Made by a program: the position numbers and the translations under genes | Notes under the pieces: model-generated | Database searches by the model: none | What the model saw: the letters and a program-made list of their open reading frames with translations, nothing else | Told to the model about the DNA's origin: nothing | Shown here: positions 1 through 11,600 of the stretch, in pieces | Numbering within the stretch: the first letter of the stretch is position 1 | How the letters are laid out: every line of letters starts with the position of its first letter | NCBI GenBank assembly: GCA_963210315.1 | Contig: OY723259.1 | Coordinates: forward strand, 62,001-126,000 | DNA: 64,000 nucleotides | Direction of reading: 5' to 3' | DNA from: Rhynchopus euleeides | Lineage: Eukaryota > Euglenozoa > Diplonemea > Diplonemida > Diplonemidae

Positions 1-544
1 GCTCGACAGCCTCCTCCATGCAGGCGTGCTGCCTGGCAAGCCCCTCCTGCAGCACGAGGTATGATGTGTGCACCTCGAGCCGCAGCGCAGCCGCCACAGC
101 CGGGCGCCGCCCGATGTGGTGGTGGAGCTCGGCGAGGGAGTGTTCGGCTGCGCTGCGCTGCGCCGCCAGGGCTGTGACCTGCTGCGTGAGGGTGTGCCTG
201 CAGCTGTCCTGTGCCAGGGCCAGGTCCACGGTGCGGTGCCCCACGTGGGGGCCGTGCTTCTCGCACCGGAGGCAGAGCAGCGCGCTGCGGCAGGGCTCCT
301 CGGCACACACGAGGTGCAGCTTGTAGTCGGGGTGCAGCGGGCAGCGCGACGCGGTGCCGAGTGGCCCGATGGTGCCGCGGTGCGACTCCCTATCCCGCGC
401 GCGGGGGTGCAGCGTGTCGTAGCAGGCTGGCGTGTCGCAGAGGAACAGGTCGATGCACACGCCGCACTGCATGGTGGCGGGCACGCCGCACGCCTCGCAC
501 CCAGGCAGCTGCGGGGCTGACGGCAGCTCGCCTTCGCAGCCCAT
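1..544 (-). CDS. B-box zinc-finger protein, 5' part (runs off the window)
   Basis: The minus strand is open from the ATG at 544 to the window edge, giving 181 codons of an N-terminal part. The product begins MGCEGELP, so Gly2-Cys3 could be lipidated. Two zinc-binding segments follow: a first with CEAC, CGVC and later Cys residues (about residues 16-50), and a second of classical B-box form (about 75-115) starting CPLH and ending in CEKHGPHVGH. After residue 115 the sequence is rich in Ala, Leu, Gln and His and could form a coiled coil, as after B-boxes in TRIM-type proteins. No RING is visible upstream of the first B-box. The C-terminal domain, and so the function, lies outside the window. 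B-box proteins generally act as protein-interaction or E3-related scaffolds; that is family knowledge, not shown here. Confidence 0.8.
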   Translation of the reverse strand, partial: MGCEGELPSAPQLPGCEACGVPATMQCGVCIDLFLCDTPACYDTLHPRARDRESHRGTIGPLGTASRCPLHPDYKLHLVCAEEPCRSALLCLRCEKHGPHVGHRTVDLALAQDSCRHTLTQQVTALAAQRSAAEHSLAELHHHIGRRPAVAAALRLEVHTSYLVLQEGLARQHACMEEAVE

Positions 545-2033
545 TGTTGCAGGGGAGGGGCGGTGGCGGTGGCGGTGGGTGGGGGGGTGGGGTGTGGGGG
601 CTGCCAACCTTCGGAGGGAGGGGCGGTGGGGGGCGTGTGATTTGGAGGCGAAACTGTGTTTTAGTGCAAATCTGAAAGGGAAACAATAGAAGAGCCGAAG
701 GGTATTCGTCGATCGCGAGAACACCCCAAATTTTTGGAATGTGTGGCGGCGGCTAGCATGTGTAGGAGTTGTTTGAGGGGGTGGAGTAAAGGCCGAACGG
801 CATTCGTCCATCGCAACACCTGGCTGTTGTGAGTACGAATCAGAGGAATCTGAGGCGGGGCCGCGTGTGCATGTGATAATTATAGCACGTCCTGCCACTA
901 TTAGCGCCGCCCCCCACCGCCTGTTGCGACGGCTACTGCTGCCGCTGACAGGGCCACTGCCCGACTGACGGTGCTTCCACTCACGGCAGAGCTCTGCTAT
1001 GACGACAATAAGGCCAATGCGCTTGTGCACGTTCTGGTTGAGATCCGCCGCGAGAACAAACGGAGGCGATCTCCGCGTAGTGACAGAGGCGGACTGCGTG
1101 CGACGAACGAGGGTGCCCCCCCCGCCCACAGGAGGGGTGCCGTGGTCTGTCCGGTGGGACGCGCAGGCAGGTGAGTACGGAGGCGACCCCGGTCATCGAC
1201 CCCGAAACGTGCATGAAGGAGTGTTTCTGATGAGTGCTTCCGACAACATGCTTCCAGGGGAAGCGCCAACACAATAACATCAAACAAGTGAGAAGGGATG
1301 CCCGATTAGACACACACTGCTGATTTGCTCCACAACGCGAGAGAATGCTGTGGGAAAGATCCGGGAGGGTCGGGGGGGTGGGGGTGGGGGGGTGTTTTTG
1401 GAGGATCACCACCGGTTCGGCAACTTCGAAACTGACTTTCCCATAAGCTAGGGGTGGGTCTGTGGGGCCAAATGCGCCACCACCACTCACAAAGACAAGC
1501 CGCGTTGGGACAACGGAGCACCGGGAGACCGAGAAGCCTGCTCCGTAAGGTCCAGGGAGAGACCCCTTCGGCATCAGCACATCAGCACACCCACCCGAGA
1601 ATGCTATAGCTGGAGAGGCCACCTCTATACAACCTGACACGCTGCGCACAGCGTAGCACATAAAAGCGCTGACAGGCGGTGTTAGATTGGATTCGAAGAA
1701 GACCCACGCGGAGCGCGCGGCAGCAAACAGAAGAAGCCCACGGGAGGCCGCTGTGGGGAGTGTCACATCTCAGCAGGACACGCTAGCAGGGCACAGAGAA
1801 GCGCTGGCAGGCACTGGGAGAGCAGAGAAGGGGTGTCGGGGAGAGGTGATGGCAGGGCGCTTTTGCGTTGCGGCACGAATGTCCCTTTCAGTGCAGAGAG
1901 CACAAGCGAACACACCCTGCTCGTTGCCCCCCCGCCGGGTAACCCCACCCCAAGTGGTGGCTGGAAACCCCCCGCTTCAGCCGCTGAAACTAGAGCCTTC
2001 TGCCACACACACCCACACGCCCTCTCTTGCTGC
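545..2033. other. Intergenic region, no convincing gene
   Basis: This stretch is the 3' flank of the 2,034-2,606 gene and the 5' flank of the B-box gene. A 261-codon open frame on the minus strand (981-1,766) has no recognisable domain and crosses low-complexity sequence, so I do not call it. Two imperfect copies of a motif of the form CCGAANGGYATTCGTC lie near 698 and 793. Confidence 0.5.
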
Positions 2034-2606
2034 TCAATCCCAGTCGTTGAACAGCTCAGGCAGAGGCAGTTCCCGCACCCCGCGTATGGCGCCTGCAGCC
2101 AGCATCGACAGCACACGCCTGTCCCGCCGCGACGACGGAGGGGGTGGCGGGAACCCTTCTGAGAGCGGGCTCTGCGCCAGAGCAGGGTCGCTGACGTGCT
2201 GCCCGGCTGCGCTTGGGGCGCGCGAGCTGCGCTGCTGCCTGGGGGAGGCCTGCCTGACGTAGCCCCTCTGCAGCATGCGCTTCATCTCGTGTTGTGTCGG
2301 CGAGACGCACGTCTCGGGGGCTGCCATGCGCTGCGGGATCTGGATGGAGCTGTAGGGCGTGGTGCGCACCGTCACAAGCCCCTCCCTCCGCCCCTCTGAG
2401 TGCGGCAGCACAGCGCTGCCGATGGGGACAGTGATGGTCTTGTCCTCCACGACCTTCAAGCTGAACACCTTCTCGGCGCGCCTCCCGCGGGCTGCCGATC
2501 GCTGCTGGACCCGCCTGTTCCCTGCAGAGAGAGCCACCCAGTCGATCACCTCCTCGAAGTTGCCGTCGCGCGTCAGCGACGTGTGATCGCTCATATGCGT
2601 CGGCAT
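2034..2606 (-). CDS. Hypothetical protein, about 190 aa
   Basis: I do not recognise this protein. The frame is GC-rich at third positions like its neighbours and has no low-complexity sequence in its first two thirds, which supports real coding. The first ATG is at 2,606 (MPTHMSDH), with a second at 2,594. A pyrimidine-rich run ending in AG lies about 24 bases upstream (near 2,631) and could be a splice acceptor. The N-terminal half holds a compact segment, NFEEVIDWVAL, followed by a basic stretch (RSAARGRRAEK) and a beta-rich stretch (VFSLKVVEDKTITVPIGS). The C-terminal third has Pro and Arg runs and ends ELFNDWD. No signal peptide or membrane segment is visible. It lies between the GPKOW-like and B-box genes on the same strand. 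Confidence 0.6.
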   Translation of the reverse strand: MPTHMSDHTSLTRDGNFEEVIDWVALSAGNRRVQQRSAARGRRAEKVFSLKVVEDKTITVPIGSAVLPHSEGRREGLVTVRTTPYSSIQIPQRMAAPETCVSPTQHEMKRMLQRGYVRQASPRQQRSSRAPSAAGQHVSDPALAQSPLSEGFPPPPPSSRRDRRVLSMLAAGAIRGVRELPLPELFNDWD

Positions 2607-4051
2607 CTTGTTTGCAAGGGTGGTGGTCACTAAAGAGACGAAACGGGATGAGATAACGCAGGATCAAGGGTGCATGCACGGTGCAGGGATTGAGACAACC
2701 CTACCCCCCCTGGGGCCTTGGTGAGTGGGGGTGGGAAGGGGGAAGGGGGGGTGGGTGAGGTAGGGGGTGTTGGTGTGTACAGGTACAATGGTGGGGGTGG
2801 GGCTGTGAACTGTCAAACGGCAGATCTTAAACCGAACGGTTTCTGGAATGAAGAGAGCCCCTGTCCTCTTGTGTGTGGGGTGGGGCTGGGGGGGTAGGTG
2901 GGGTCGCCTGTCGTGGGGTCGGTTGTGTGGTGAAAAAGGAGCCGGCGGTGCGTAATGGTTTTGTTTGTGTGCAACCGGGGTTAATCTGCAGAAGGAAGGT
3001 GAATGTATTGATAAAGCAGAGGAGTAAATGATGCAGACTACACGCCCACATTGCTCCACAGCTCCTTTGTTGGCCTAACACACTTCTCGCCCGAGCGGGT
3101 GATTTGCGCGTTCTACCAAAAATCACACCCTTGTTGTGCGCCGCAGGGTGTCCAGCAGCCACCAAAGGTTCCGCTCTCTCACACTCGTCGTAGTATGCCG
3201 CCACAACAACGGTACACACACGCTATAACCAAAAAGGTGAACCTCTGCCGACATCGTGCGGCACGAGCAACTGCACGGCACGGGCCGCTCCCACCACCGC
3301 AAAGGCAGCCACAACAAAGGAAGCCAAGGTGATGAGAAGTAAGAGTTGGAGTGCCGACGCGAATTTTTGAGGTGATGCTTCCGTGATGCTGCCAACTGCG
3401 TACAAGGGACACACGAGAGAGCCACACGGGGGAGGGCGATTGGCAACGAGTTGCCGCCGGCCACCCTCCCCCGCCCCCACGTCCCCTCGTCTGCAGCAGG
3501 TGTGTCTGTGTGTCCCGCGGACCTCCTGCACCGTGCAGCCACCATCCTTCCATCCTTTAGTGATGCGCCCGAAGGGGTAGTGCTGCCAGTGCTGCCAGGG
3601 AGGACCTCAGCCAGCCCCGCTGCCGCACGAACTGACGGCAGCCGAGCGGCGGTGGTGTGTGGGCTAGAGGCAGGGGTGCGCAGCCCGCCAAGTTGTGTTC
3701 TGGCTGCATTCGGGGGGAGGGGGCTAGCTTGGCAATGCAGGCAGTGCAGGTGCAGGTTCACCTGCCCTGCCCCACCGCTGCCGCGGCGGTGCGGGTGGGG
3801 CGGGGGGGGTGGCGGAGGGCGGGGGTGAGCTTTGCACAAAGCGCCCCCCCACCCCCACCCCCACCCCCACTTGCGGAGAGCTGCAGGCTGGGGGAGGCTG
3901 CAGGCGGCACGACGGGGCGACTCGCAGTGGATGGGGGTCAAATGATCCATCCCGCAAGACCCCAAGAAATACAGACAATACCAGCGGTGCGGTGCGAAGA
4001 CGGAGCTCCTCACAGAGGACACGCTGGCAGGGCGGAAGGCAGGACCCACCT
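2607..4051. other. Intergenic region downstream of the GPKOW-like gene
   Basis: No supported gene. The long minus-strand frame reaching 3,123 is read-through of the GPKOW-like introns and 3' flank. The sequence contains GGGGTG / CCCCAC low-complexity runs near 2,700-2,930 and 3,790-3,870. Confidence 0.5.
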
Positions 4052-5441
4052 TTACACAGCGCACACTTCTTCGAACCCATACACCCGGGTTTTTGTTAAG
4101 CTGCCCTCGAAACGCACCGTGACCTGTGGAGTGGAGTGGAGTGCGGTGCGGTGGAGATGTGGCAGTCCCGCAGGGCGTGGGGGATGGTGGAGCAGAAACA
4201 CAAAAGCCTTTGGACGGCATACCTCTTGCGCCTTCTTGTTGCGGGATACAAGGAAGGCCTTGCTGCCACGCTTGCTGCCGACGAGCACCAGCAGAGGGTC
4301 GTCGGGGTTGCGGGGGATGACTGACTCGACCTGTGGGAGGTGGGGGGGGGGGGGGGTAAGAGAAGGGAGGGCGGGGGGGTGGGGCAGAGCAGTGCGCAAA
4401 GCAGAAGCAGCGCAGCATTCGGACAACATATTTCTCTTGTTCGTTCCCCCCCCCCCCCACTTCTGGGCAGCGTTGCGATGCGAACACCCACCCTGCCACC
4501 ACCCCATGGCGCACAACACGGCAACACACCTGCTCTTCGCACAGCCCCTCCATCACCCCTGTGGGGGTCTTCAGGCTGAACTCGCAGGGCGACGGGATGT
4601 CGAACACACGCAGCTTCTCGTTGTAGAGCTTGCCGCCTTGGAGGGCCCTGTCGATCACACGCACCAGCATGCCGGGCTTCACGATCCACGTCAGGGGCGT
4701 GGCACGGCGGGGCCGCTTTGCAGGGGCCTCGTCACCCGCATCCTTGCGGGGGCGCAGCGCCTTCGCGACATCCTCGTCCGACGCACGCTTGAGACAGCCC
4801 AGGGGGATCTTCGCCTCCGACCCGCCGGGCAGCAGGCTGACCGTCACAGGGTCGTCCTTCCGCGGGTAGGTCGAGGGGTCTGGGAAGGCCACCACCTTGC
4901 AATGCAGGCCTTCGTGCGGCCCGCGCACCACCGCCGCACTGCACCCCGGCTCCAGCGCGGTGTTGCGGCGGACCAGCTTGTCGCTGACCCGCATGTAGGT
5001 GTTGGATGACCGGCCCTGGTCGTCGGCACCGCGCTTCGTCGCCTTCTTGTCGAACGGGAGAGACGCCTCGCTGCCCAGCCCAGCGCCGCGCTGGCGGGGC
5101 AGCGGCACCAACGCCTCGACCTGCCCGCCCGCCTGCAGCGGCTGGCCCTCCCGCCAGAAGGTGCCGTCGCGCCGCTGCATGCCACGCGTGATGGCGTCGG
5201 ACCAGCTGTCGAGGTCCAGGTTCATCGTTGTCGGGTTGAATGCCTCGGGCAGGGCATCGAGGTCGCGCTCGAAACGCTCCTTCGCAGACAGCCCGGTGGA
5301 CTCCGGGGTTGGCTTGTAGGTGTCGTTGATGATGATGGGTGCGGTCACCTTCTCACGAGCGTCGGCATCCTCGCTGCCGCTCCCCTCGTCGGCATCGCCG
5401 AACACATTGTTGGTGGTGGGGTCGCGCGGCTCTGCCGACAT
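4052..5441 (-). CDS. GPKOW-like: GPKOW/MOS2-like spliceosomal protein (three exons)
   Basis: Exons on the minus strand are 5,441-4,530, 4,330-4,223 and 4,123-4,052. Donors are GTGTGT and GTATGC, both acceptors end in CACAG, and both junctions are phase 0, giving about 363 aa. The N-terminus is acidic. Residues about 85-130 match the tail of a GPKOW G-patch (ITRGM, then PRQRGAGLGSE), although the Gly-rich start is weak. A first KOW motif follows (EPGCSAAVVRGPHEGLHCKVV), and a second near the end of exon 1 (WIVKPGMLVRVID, GGKLYNEKLRVFDI), which is distinctive for GPKOW/MOS2. Exons 2 and 3 complete the C-terminal KOW (LLVLVGSKRGSKAF and VRFEGSLTK). GPKOW binds the DHX16 (Prp2-type) helicase and RNA in the nucleus during catalytic activation of the spliceosome. 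Finding it fits a genome with cis-spliced introns. Confidence 0.85.
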
Positions 5442-6029
5442 GGCCCCCGCCCTGCCGTGGTGTGGTGTTGTGGTATCTCATAGTATAGTCATAGGATAGA
5501 GAGGAGGTGTTGGTCCTCCTCGACGGTGGTGGTGGTTGGTGTGTTGTTCTGCAGTTCACAACCTACGTTCAACAAGAGAGGGAAAGGCCCACGTGGGAGG
5601 GAGGCAAGTGTGTAGGGGTGGGTGGGTGGGTGGGGAGGGGGGTGCCGCCTGGTGTGCATGCCGAGTGGGTTTCCAGGTCGGTGGAAGTGACCTGCCTCCC
5701 CAGGTGTCCAGGGGGTCAAGGTGGCAACCATGACACGGGGGGAGCGGACAAAGGGGGGGCGGCATTTGCACCCACATCGGAGTGCTGAGTATTCAGCACG
5801 AAGAGCCTCGAGAGGAAAGCAGACATGGCATGGCATGCATGCGTGTGCGACACCGTATTTGGAAATATGGAGGAGGAGGTCCTTTAGCCCTGTGGCACAC
5901 TGCGTGCCAACACAGTGGCACTTTGCAACTGGGCTGAGGGGATCCGCTACGGTGGCAAAAACGGGGTGCGTTTCGGTGCAGGCTGAGGCTCACAGAACTC
6001 ACACAGCAGAGGCTGCGTTGGAGGCAGCA
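5442..6029. other. Intergenic region between cyclase and GPKOW-like genes
   Basis: No supported gene. The stretch contains GGGTGGGTGGG microsatellite-like sequence near 5,616-5,640. It must hold the 3' processing signals of the cyclase and the 5' processing site of the GPKOW-like gene, but I cannot place either precisely. Confidence 0.45.
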
Positions 6030-8165
6030 TCAGTCCAGCTGCACCTTCGATACCTTGTCGTGGCGCTCGTTGCCGCGTGCCTCGTCCAGCAGCTCATAAA
6101 GGTCTGGGAGGGTGTCGCACGAGGCGGGCTTCTGCAGCACCAGGGTGGTCGGCTGCAGGACAGCCTGCAGGGCACCGACCAGCACGGCACCCTCACCGGG
6201 GGTGTACAGGAAGCGGCTCCCCGCATCGCATGCCGTGCGCCACACCTGCAGGCACGCAGCCACACCAGGCCCGGCAACAGTCACGAAGCGCTGGCTGCGT
6301 GTCCCCACGTCCCCGTGGTACACCGTCCCGCTCGCCAGACCCGCTGTCAGCCGCTCGCACAGCGGCACACGCAGCGCACGCCGCACGAACTGCACAGCGT
6401 TCTCCGCGTGCACAGGCACAGGCTGCACGAGGTTCCACCCCGTGAACAGGCGCTCCCCAAGCAGTGACACAAGCGTCCCGCGGCTCTGATGCAGCAGTGG
6501 CATCACTGCCTCCAGGCAGCCGCTGACCTGGTGGTGTGCACTGCTGCTGTCCATCACAGTGGCCAGTGACAGCACACCGACCGTCGCATGACTCTCCCTC
6601 ACAGGAGAGTAGGCAGATGACTTCGAATCCATGCTCGAAGCAGACGGGGCGTCAGGATGCGGCACTTCTGCCAGGGGTTGGTGCTGCCTGCCTGCAAGGG
6701 CGGCAGGCCACACGTGCCTCACAGGCAGTGCCTCGCTCACACCCTTCAGCTCTGCCGCAATCTCGTAACCCGCCACAGCAGGCGCACACGCACCGCTGAC
6801 CTGCGACCACACCGCACTCGGCACAGCCACCGCGCCAGGCACACACGTGCTCTCCAGACGCGACGCCACGTTCACCGTGTGCCCGAAGTAGTCCACACGC
6901 CCCGTCAGTGCGTTCGTCTCCGCCATCACAGGGCCGTGGTTCACACCGACACGCACCGTGAGCCCGCCCCACAGTCCTGTCCGCCTGCAGATCGGGACCT
7001 CTAGCAGTGCGGCAGGCCACTCCGCAGCAAGCAGTGCCTCCTGCACCGTCAGCCCGAAGCCCACACCCGCACACGGCCCCTCGAACGCAACCATGAAGGC
7101 ATCCCCGATCGTCTTCACCTCGTACCCGCAGAACCGGGAAACTGCTTCACGCATCACCGCATTGTGTGTCCGGATCGCCTTCTGCATCGCCTCGGGTGCC
7201 GCCTCCCACACAGACGTCGACGCACGAATGTCTGTGAACACAAGTGTTGCCTCCCCACTCTCTGACCCGGGGGCAGCTCCGAGTGCAACAGAGCGACGCC
7301 CCTCGTCGTCAATCGACACACGTTCAAACAACGCGACAGGGAGGTAGGGTCGGTACAGCCTCAGGTTGTGCTCCAGACGTTGCAAGGCAGCGTGCATCGC
7401 AGGTGGAAGACGCCCCTCCGCTGCCTCCAGCAGCTCCGCCACGGTGTCGACGTCGTAGCCCGCAAGCAGCCGTGCCGCCGCCTCCACAGTCTCAATGGTC
7501 CGTGCCATCGCCGCCTGCTCCTTCTCCACCTCGTCTGAAAAACTGCGCTTCGCAAGGAAGTCGATGATAGTCACCAGGCTTATCGCAAACGACTCCCCGA
7601 TTAGCCAGCCCAGACCCTGACCACATGGCGGGTTGGAGCAGCCGCAAAATCGACTCAGTTCCTCTACGCGCTGCGCTGTTGACGTGATGCCCGGCAGGTC
7701 CAGCAGACCGAAGCGGAACTCCAAGTCGGACTGCAGCAGCAGCACCCACAAGACAAACCCCCACAGGAGGCACGTGGCAAAGGGCTTCCCAAGACGGAGC
7801 ACGAGTGACAGGTCCAGCACCAGTGCGAAGACGAACCATCTGGGGGTGAGACTGAGTGATTGGTTGTAGAGGTGCAGGCAGCACATGGCGGCTGTCCACA
7901 TTGAAACGTACACCTTGCCCATATTCTTTGTGATGACCATGCGGCATAGGCACTGCAGGACGATGACCGCCGAACTCGCCGAGAGCAGGACGTAGTTCGC
8001 AAGCAGCACCCCCGTCACGTCAGATTGTTTAGCGGCAGCGGTCACAAGAACTAAACTCAGGAGAAACACGGCGACCGTGATGAGCACCATTCTGTCACTG
8101 CGCTCTTTCCCTTTCAGCTGCCCGTCCATCGACACGAGGTCTTCCAACCACCCGAAACACCCCAT
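6030..8165 (-). CDS. Membrane class III adenylate cyclase with a second, degenerate cyclase domain
   Basis: The open frame reaches 8,294 but only through a TTG. The first ATG is 8,165, giving 711 aa that begin MGCFGW, a possible myristoylation/palmitoylation site. Residues about 25-205 contain about six hydrophobic segments. A catalytic domain spans about 305-485. It has metal-binding Asp312 in FTDI and Asp355 in IGDAF, the adenine-selecting Lys351 (VKTIGD) and Asp425 (VDYFG), and transition-state Asn432 and Arg436 (NVASRLE). All key residues are present, so it should make cAMP from ATP at a membrane. A second cyclase-like fold (about 525-670, with LLHQSRGTLVSLLGE and TVAGPGVAA) lacks the metal Asp residues and may be a regulatory partner. 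The soluble domains should face the cytosol. Confidence 0.88.
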   Translation of the reverse strand: MGCFGWLEDLVSMDGQLKGKERSDRMVLITVAVFLLSLVLVTAAAKQSDVTGVLLANYVLLSASSAVIVLQCLCRMVITKNMGKVYVSMWTAAMCCLHLYNQSLSLTPRWFVFALVLDLSLVLRLGKPFATCLLWGFVLWVLLLQSDLEFRFGLLDLPGITSTAQRVEELSRFCGCSNPPCGQGLGWLIGESFAISLVTIIDFLAKRSFSDEVEKEQAAMARTIETVEAAARLLAGYDVDTVAELLEAAEGRLPPAMHAALQRLEHNLRLYRPYLPVALFERVSIDDEGRRSVALGAAPGSESGEATLVFTDIRASTSVWEAAPEAMQKAIRTHNAVMREAVSRFCGYEVKTIGDAFMVAFEGPCAGVGFGLTVQEALLAAEWPAALLEVPICRRTGLWGGLTVRVGVNHGPVMAETNALTGRVDYFGHTVNVASRLESTCVPGAVAVPSAVWSQVSGACAPAVAGYEIAAELKGVSEALPVRHVWPAALAGRQHQPLAEVPHPDAPSASSMDSKSSAYSPVRESHATVGVLSLATVMDSSSAHHQVSGCLEAVMPLLHQSRGTLVSLLGERLFTGWNLVQPVPVHAENAVQFVRRALRVPLCERLTAGLASGTVYHGDVGTRSQRFVTVAGPGVAACLQVWRTACDAGSRFLYTPGEGAVLVGALQAVLQPTTLVLQKPASCDTLPDLYELLDEARGNERHDKVSKVQLD

Positions 8166-8649
8166 CGTACAGGTCTGTTCCTGTGGAACACCTGAGTTGC
8201 TGTGGCAGGGTGTGCTGTGTGTGGCTGGGCAGTGCACCCTCCACCCGCACAACGGGGAGGGCCCAGGGGTTGCTGCGGCTGCCTGATGATGCAATGATCG
8301 CTCTGCTCCCGCTCAACCTTGGCAGTGTCAGGCTGCGGTGGGCTAGCGGGTGAGTGGGTTGCAGAGCCACTAATGGAAACGCTTGAATTGGAAGATGGTC
8401 AGGCAGTGCGTGAGCCGACCGGACCAACTATTTCGCTGAGACAAGCAAACTTGTTCGGGGGGTAAACCGTGATGCCGAATGATAGAAGAACACGAGTGTG
8501 CGAACACGCTCTCTCTCTCGTAAAGGCTCCGTCATGCAAGCTCTGACGACACCCGCCCTCCCCGCACACAGCACACGGGCAGTTTTCCGTCAAACCCCAT
8601 CGTGATGTCGACATCTGATGCTCCCACCCCACCCCACCCCACCCCCACT
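8166..8649. other. Intergenic region between adenylation-ankyrin and cyclase genes
   Basis: No supported gene. Upstream of the cyclase ATG the minus strand shows AG dinucleotides after CA-rich sequence (for example near 8,195), possible splice acceptors for the 5' leader. A short CCCCA repeat is at 8,627-8,646. Confidence 0.4.
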
Positions 8650-11600
8650 TCACATCCTGCCCGCCTTCTTCAAGCTCTGCGTGCTGCCAGATCCGCCGAG
8701 CGTCTTCGCGATGCCCGCAAAGACACTCTGCCTCACGCCATCCGGGCGCGCCCCCGCCGCCGCACACACGGCACGCCGCTCAGCCATCGCCACAGCGGCC
8801 TCCCCTGCCGCATCGGCAGCACCGAGCATCGCGCCTGGGGGCCACAGCCCGTCCACACCGTCGGCATCCGCCTCCACCAGACGCGCCACCAGGTCCGCAT
8901 GCCCGTTCACCGCAGCCCAGTGCAGCGGGGTGCGCTGGTAGGTGTCCAGCAGGTCGGGGCTGAGCCGCTTCGCAGCGGCACCCCCCCCACCACCGCCACC
9001 GCCACCGCCCCTCTGCTTCCCACCCGCCGCAGGCGGGGCCAAGCGCTGCAGCAGGTGCAGCAGCACGCTGCCCGACCCGCCGCCCCTGGCGCAGGCGTGC
9101 AGCAGCGGCTCCCCGCTGGGCCCCTGCCGCCGCAGCACGGCGGCGCGAGCGGCTGCGGCGGGGCAGCGCGGGGGTGCGCCCGTGTCGCGGAGTGTGTCTG
9201 CGAGGTGCTGGCGCCGGGTGGGGTTGCCTGCGGTGGCGGCGAGGGCGGCGTGTGCGTCCAGCAGGAAGGCCACCAGGGGCACGGGGGCCGCCCCGTCCTG
9301 CACGGCGCGCCGCAGCGCGTCGGAAACGGCGGCGGCGTCGACATGCAGCGCGCCGCCCGCAGGGCACCCCCCCAGCAGGCTGTGCCGCAGCAGCACCGCC
9401 AGCGCCCCCACGCTCCTGCGGTGCGCCGCCGCGAGGAACGCGTTGCCCGCCCGTGTGGGTGTGGGGGCCGCCGCGGCGGGAGCCGCGGCACAGCCCCACC
9501 CGTCGCAGCAGGCGGGCGGCAGCAGCACCGCCTCCAGCAGCTGCGCATGGCCCAGGGTGGCTGCGGCGTGCAGCGCGTCGGGGGAGACACGCAGGTGGTG
9601 GGTGGGGGCACCGCCCCCACCCACCGCATCTGCTGTGGTGAGGAGCTCTGCGGGTGCGGCGCGAAGCGCCGCCTCCGATGCGGCTGCGGTGGAGGCAGTC
9701 TCCAGGTGGCGTGCGTAGTCGCTGAGCTTCGGGCGGCGCAGCAGCTCGCGTGGCAGCAGGTAGTCCGGAAGAAGCTCGCCGAACACGCCCCCTTCCGCCG
9801 CAGCGCTGCTCCCCAGCCTGCCGTGCAGCCGCTTCGCCACCCGCACCGCCGCCAGCGAGTCCCCCGACAGGTCGCGGAAGTCCTGCACCCCCGCGTGCCG
9901 CAGCCCCGCAGCGGTGCCCAGCAGGGGCCCCGCCTCCCACCCCAGCCCCAGCACCTCGGAGACGGCGGCAGCGGCGAGATGCAGCCACGCCTGATGCGCG
10001 GTGGTGACGGCGGTGAGCCGGGCTGCATCCGGCGCCACAGCGGCAGCCTCGCTGCCGCCGCCACCGCATGCCCCGCTGCAGCCCCCGTCCCCCTCCTCCT
10101 CCGGGACGTGCTGCAGGAAGCCCGGCGACCTGCCGCCGGCAGCGGAGCCAGAGTCGTCTGCGCTGCCTGCAAAGAATGCCGCGGCATCGCCGTGCCCCCC
10201 ACCCAGGAAGACACCGCCGTGCTGCGGGCACCGCAGCAGCCGTGCGGCTGCGGCACTCCCCGCCAGCGCCCTGCGGTCCACCTTCCCCGACGCGGTGGTG
10301 GGCAGCACCTGCCCCCCGCCGCCCTGCTGCGGGATGATCAGGGCGTAGTCATGCGGCACCATATGCTGCGGCAGGCACCCCTTCACACCACCCCTCACGC
10401 AGGCCCGCAGGGCAGCGGCGAAGCCCTGCAGCACGGGGGAGCGGTGGGGGTCGTGGCCCTCACCCCACTCAGCTTCTGCCTCGGCATCTGCCTCCGGCGC
10501 AGCCGCGCCAGGCTCGGCGAAGAACGCGAGAAGCGGGCCGGCCCACCCCTGCGACACCACGCAGAAGGCAACCAGCCTGGGGGGGGCACCGCCGCCGCCG
10601 CCGGGCGCCCCCCCCGCCAGCACCACCGCCATCTCGGCGATGGCGGGGCCCGCGCTGCGGAGGGCTGCCGACTCCACCTCGTGCAGGTCAACCCTCCTGC
10701 CGTTAAGCTTCACCTGCTGGTCACGCCTCCCGAGATACCGCACCGCATAGCCCCCCGGGTGCAGGGCATGCAGGGCCCCACCACCACCACCACCTCCTTC
10801 TGCCCCACCCCACGCAGGCCCCACGCAGAGCAGCACCGCACCTTCCCCTCCCACTGCCCCATCGCCTTCTGCCGCTGCTGGAGCTCCGCCCCCGGCAGCA
10901 CCCCACTGCTGCAGCCCGGAGAGCACCCAGCTGGCCTGCTCAGCGGCACGCCCGCCGCCGGAGGGGAAGGGGGGTGGTTGCGGTGCGGCGGTGTCGGCTG
11001 CGGTGCCACACGCAGCAACAACATCAACCTCCACCAGGTCCCCCGTGGGGTAGAACCTCCCGGGGAGCGGCGGGTGGGATGGGGGGAAGGCGGTCAGGCT
11101 GGGGCCGCCACCACCACCCCCTTCCACCTCCTCACTCTCCCCGAGGTACCCCGCAGCGACCTGCTCCCCAGCGAGGCACAGCTCGGCGACGGCGGTGCGG
11201 ATGGCGCCCCCTGCGGGGGCAGCAGCAGCAGCAGCGGCGGCGGCGCTGCCCCCGCGGCGCGCCCTCAGCTCCGTGAGGGAGAGGTCCACCGCGAGCACCA
11301 CGGCTGCGCCCCTCCCCAGAGGGGCGCCGAGGGTGGTGGGGCCATGCGGTGGGAGGGAGCGCCCCAGCATCTTTAGGCGGTGGGAGCACCCCGCCACCGC
11401 GGCGCACATCTGATACCCGACACCCTCAGTCACCCCATACAGGTTGAGCAGGGTGGGGCAGCGGTGGAGACCGCCCTCCCCCCCCACCTCCTCATCCCCT
11501 TCGCCCTCCCCGCCACCCCCACAACCCCCCGCGGCACAGCAGAACGCCTCAAACACGCCACGCGGTATCACCTCCCCCCCCAGGGCGGCGGAGCGGAGGT

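Noticed and set aside
981..1766. 261-codon minus-strand ORF
   Set aside because: No domain, crosses a Pro-Thr low-complexity run, and lacks the codon character of its neighbours.
8602..11376. 924-codon plus-strand ORF
   Set aside because: It is antisense to the adenylation-ankyrin gene and has only Gly, Ala, Arg and His-rich sequence; the minus strand has all the domain motifs.
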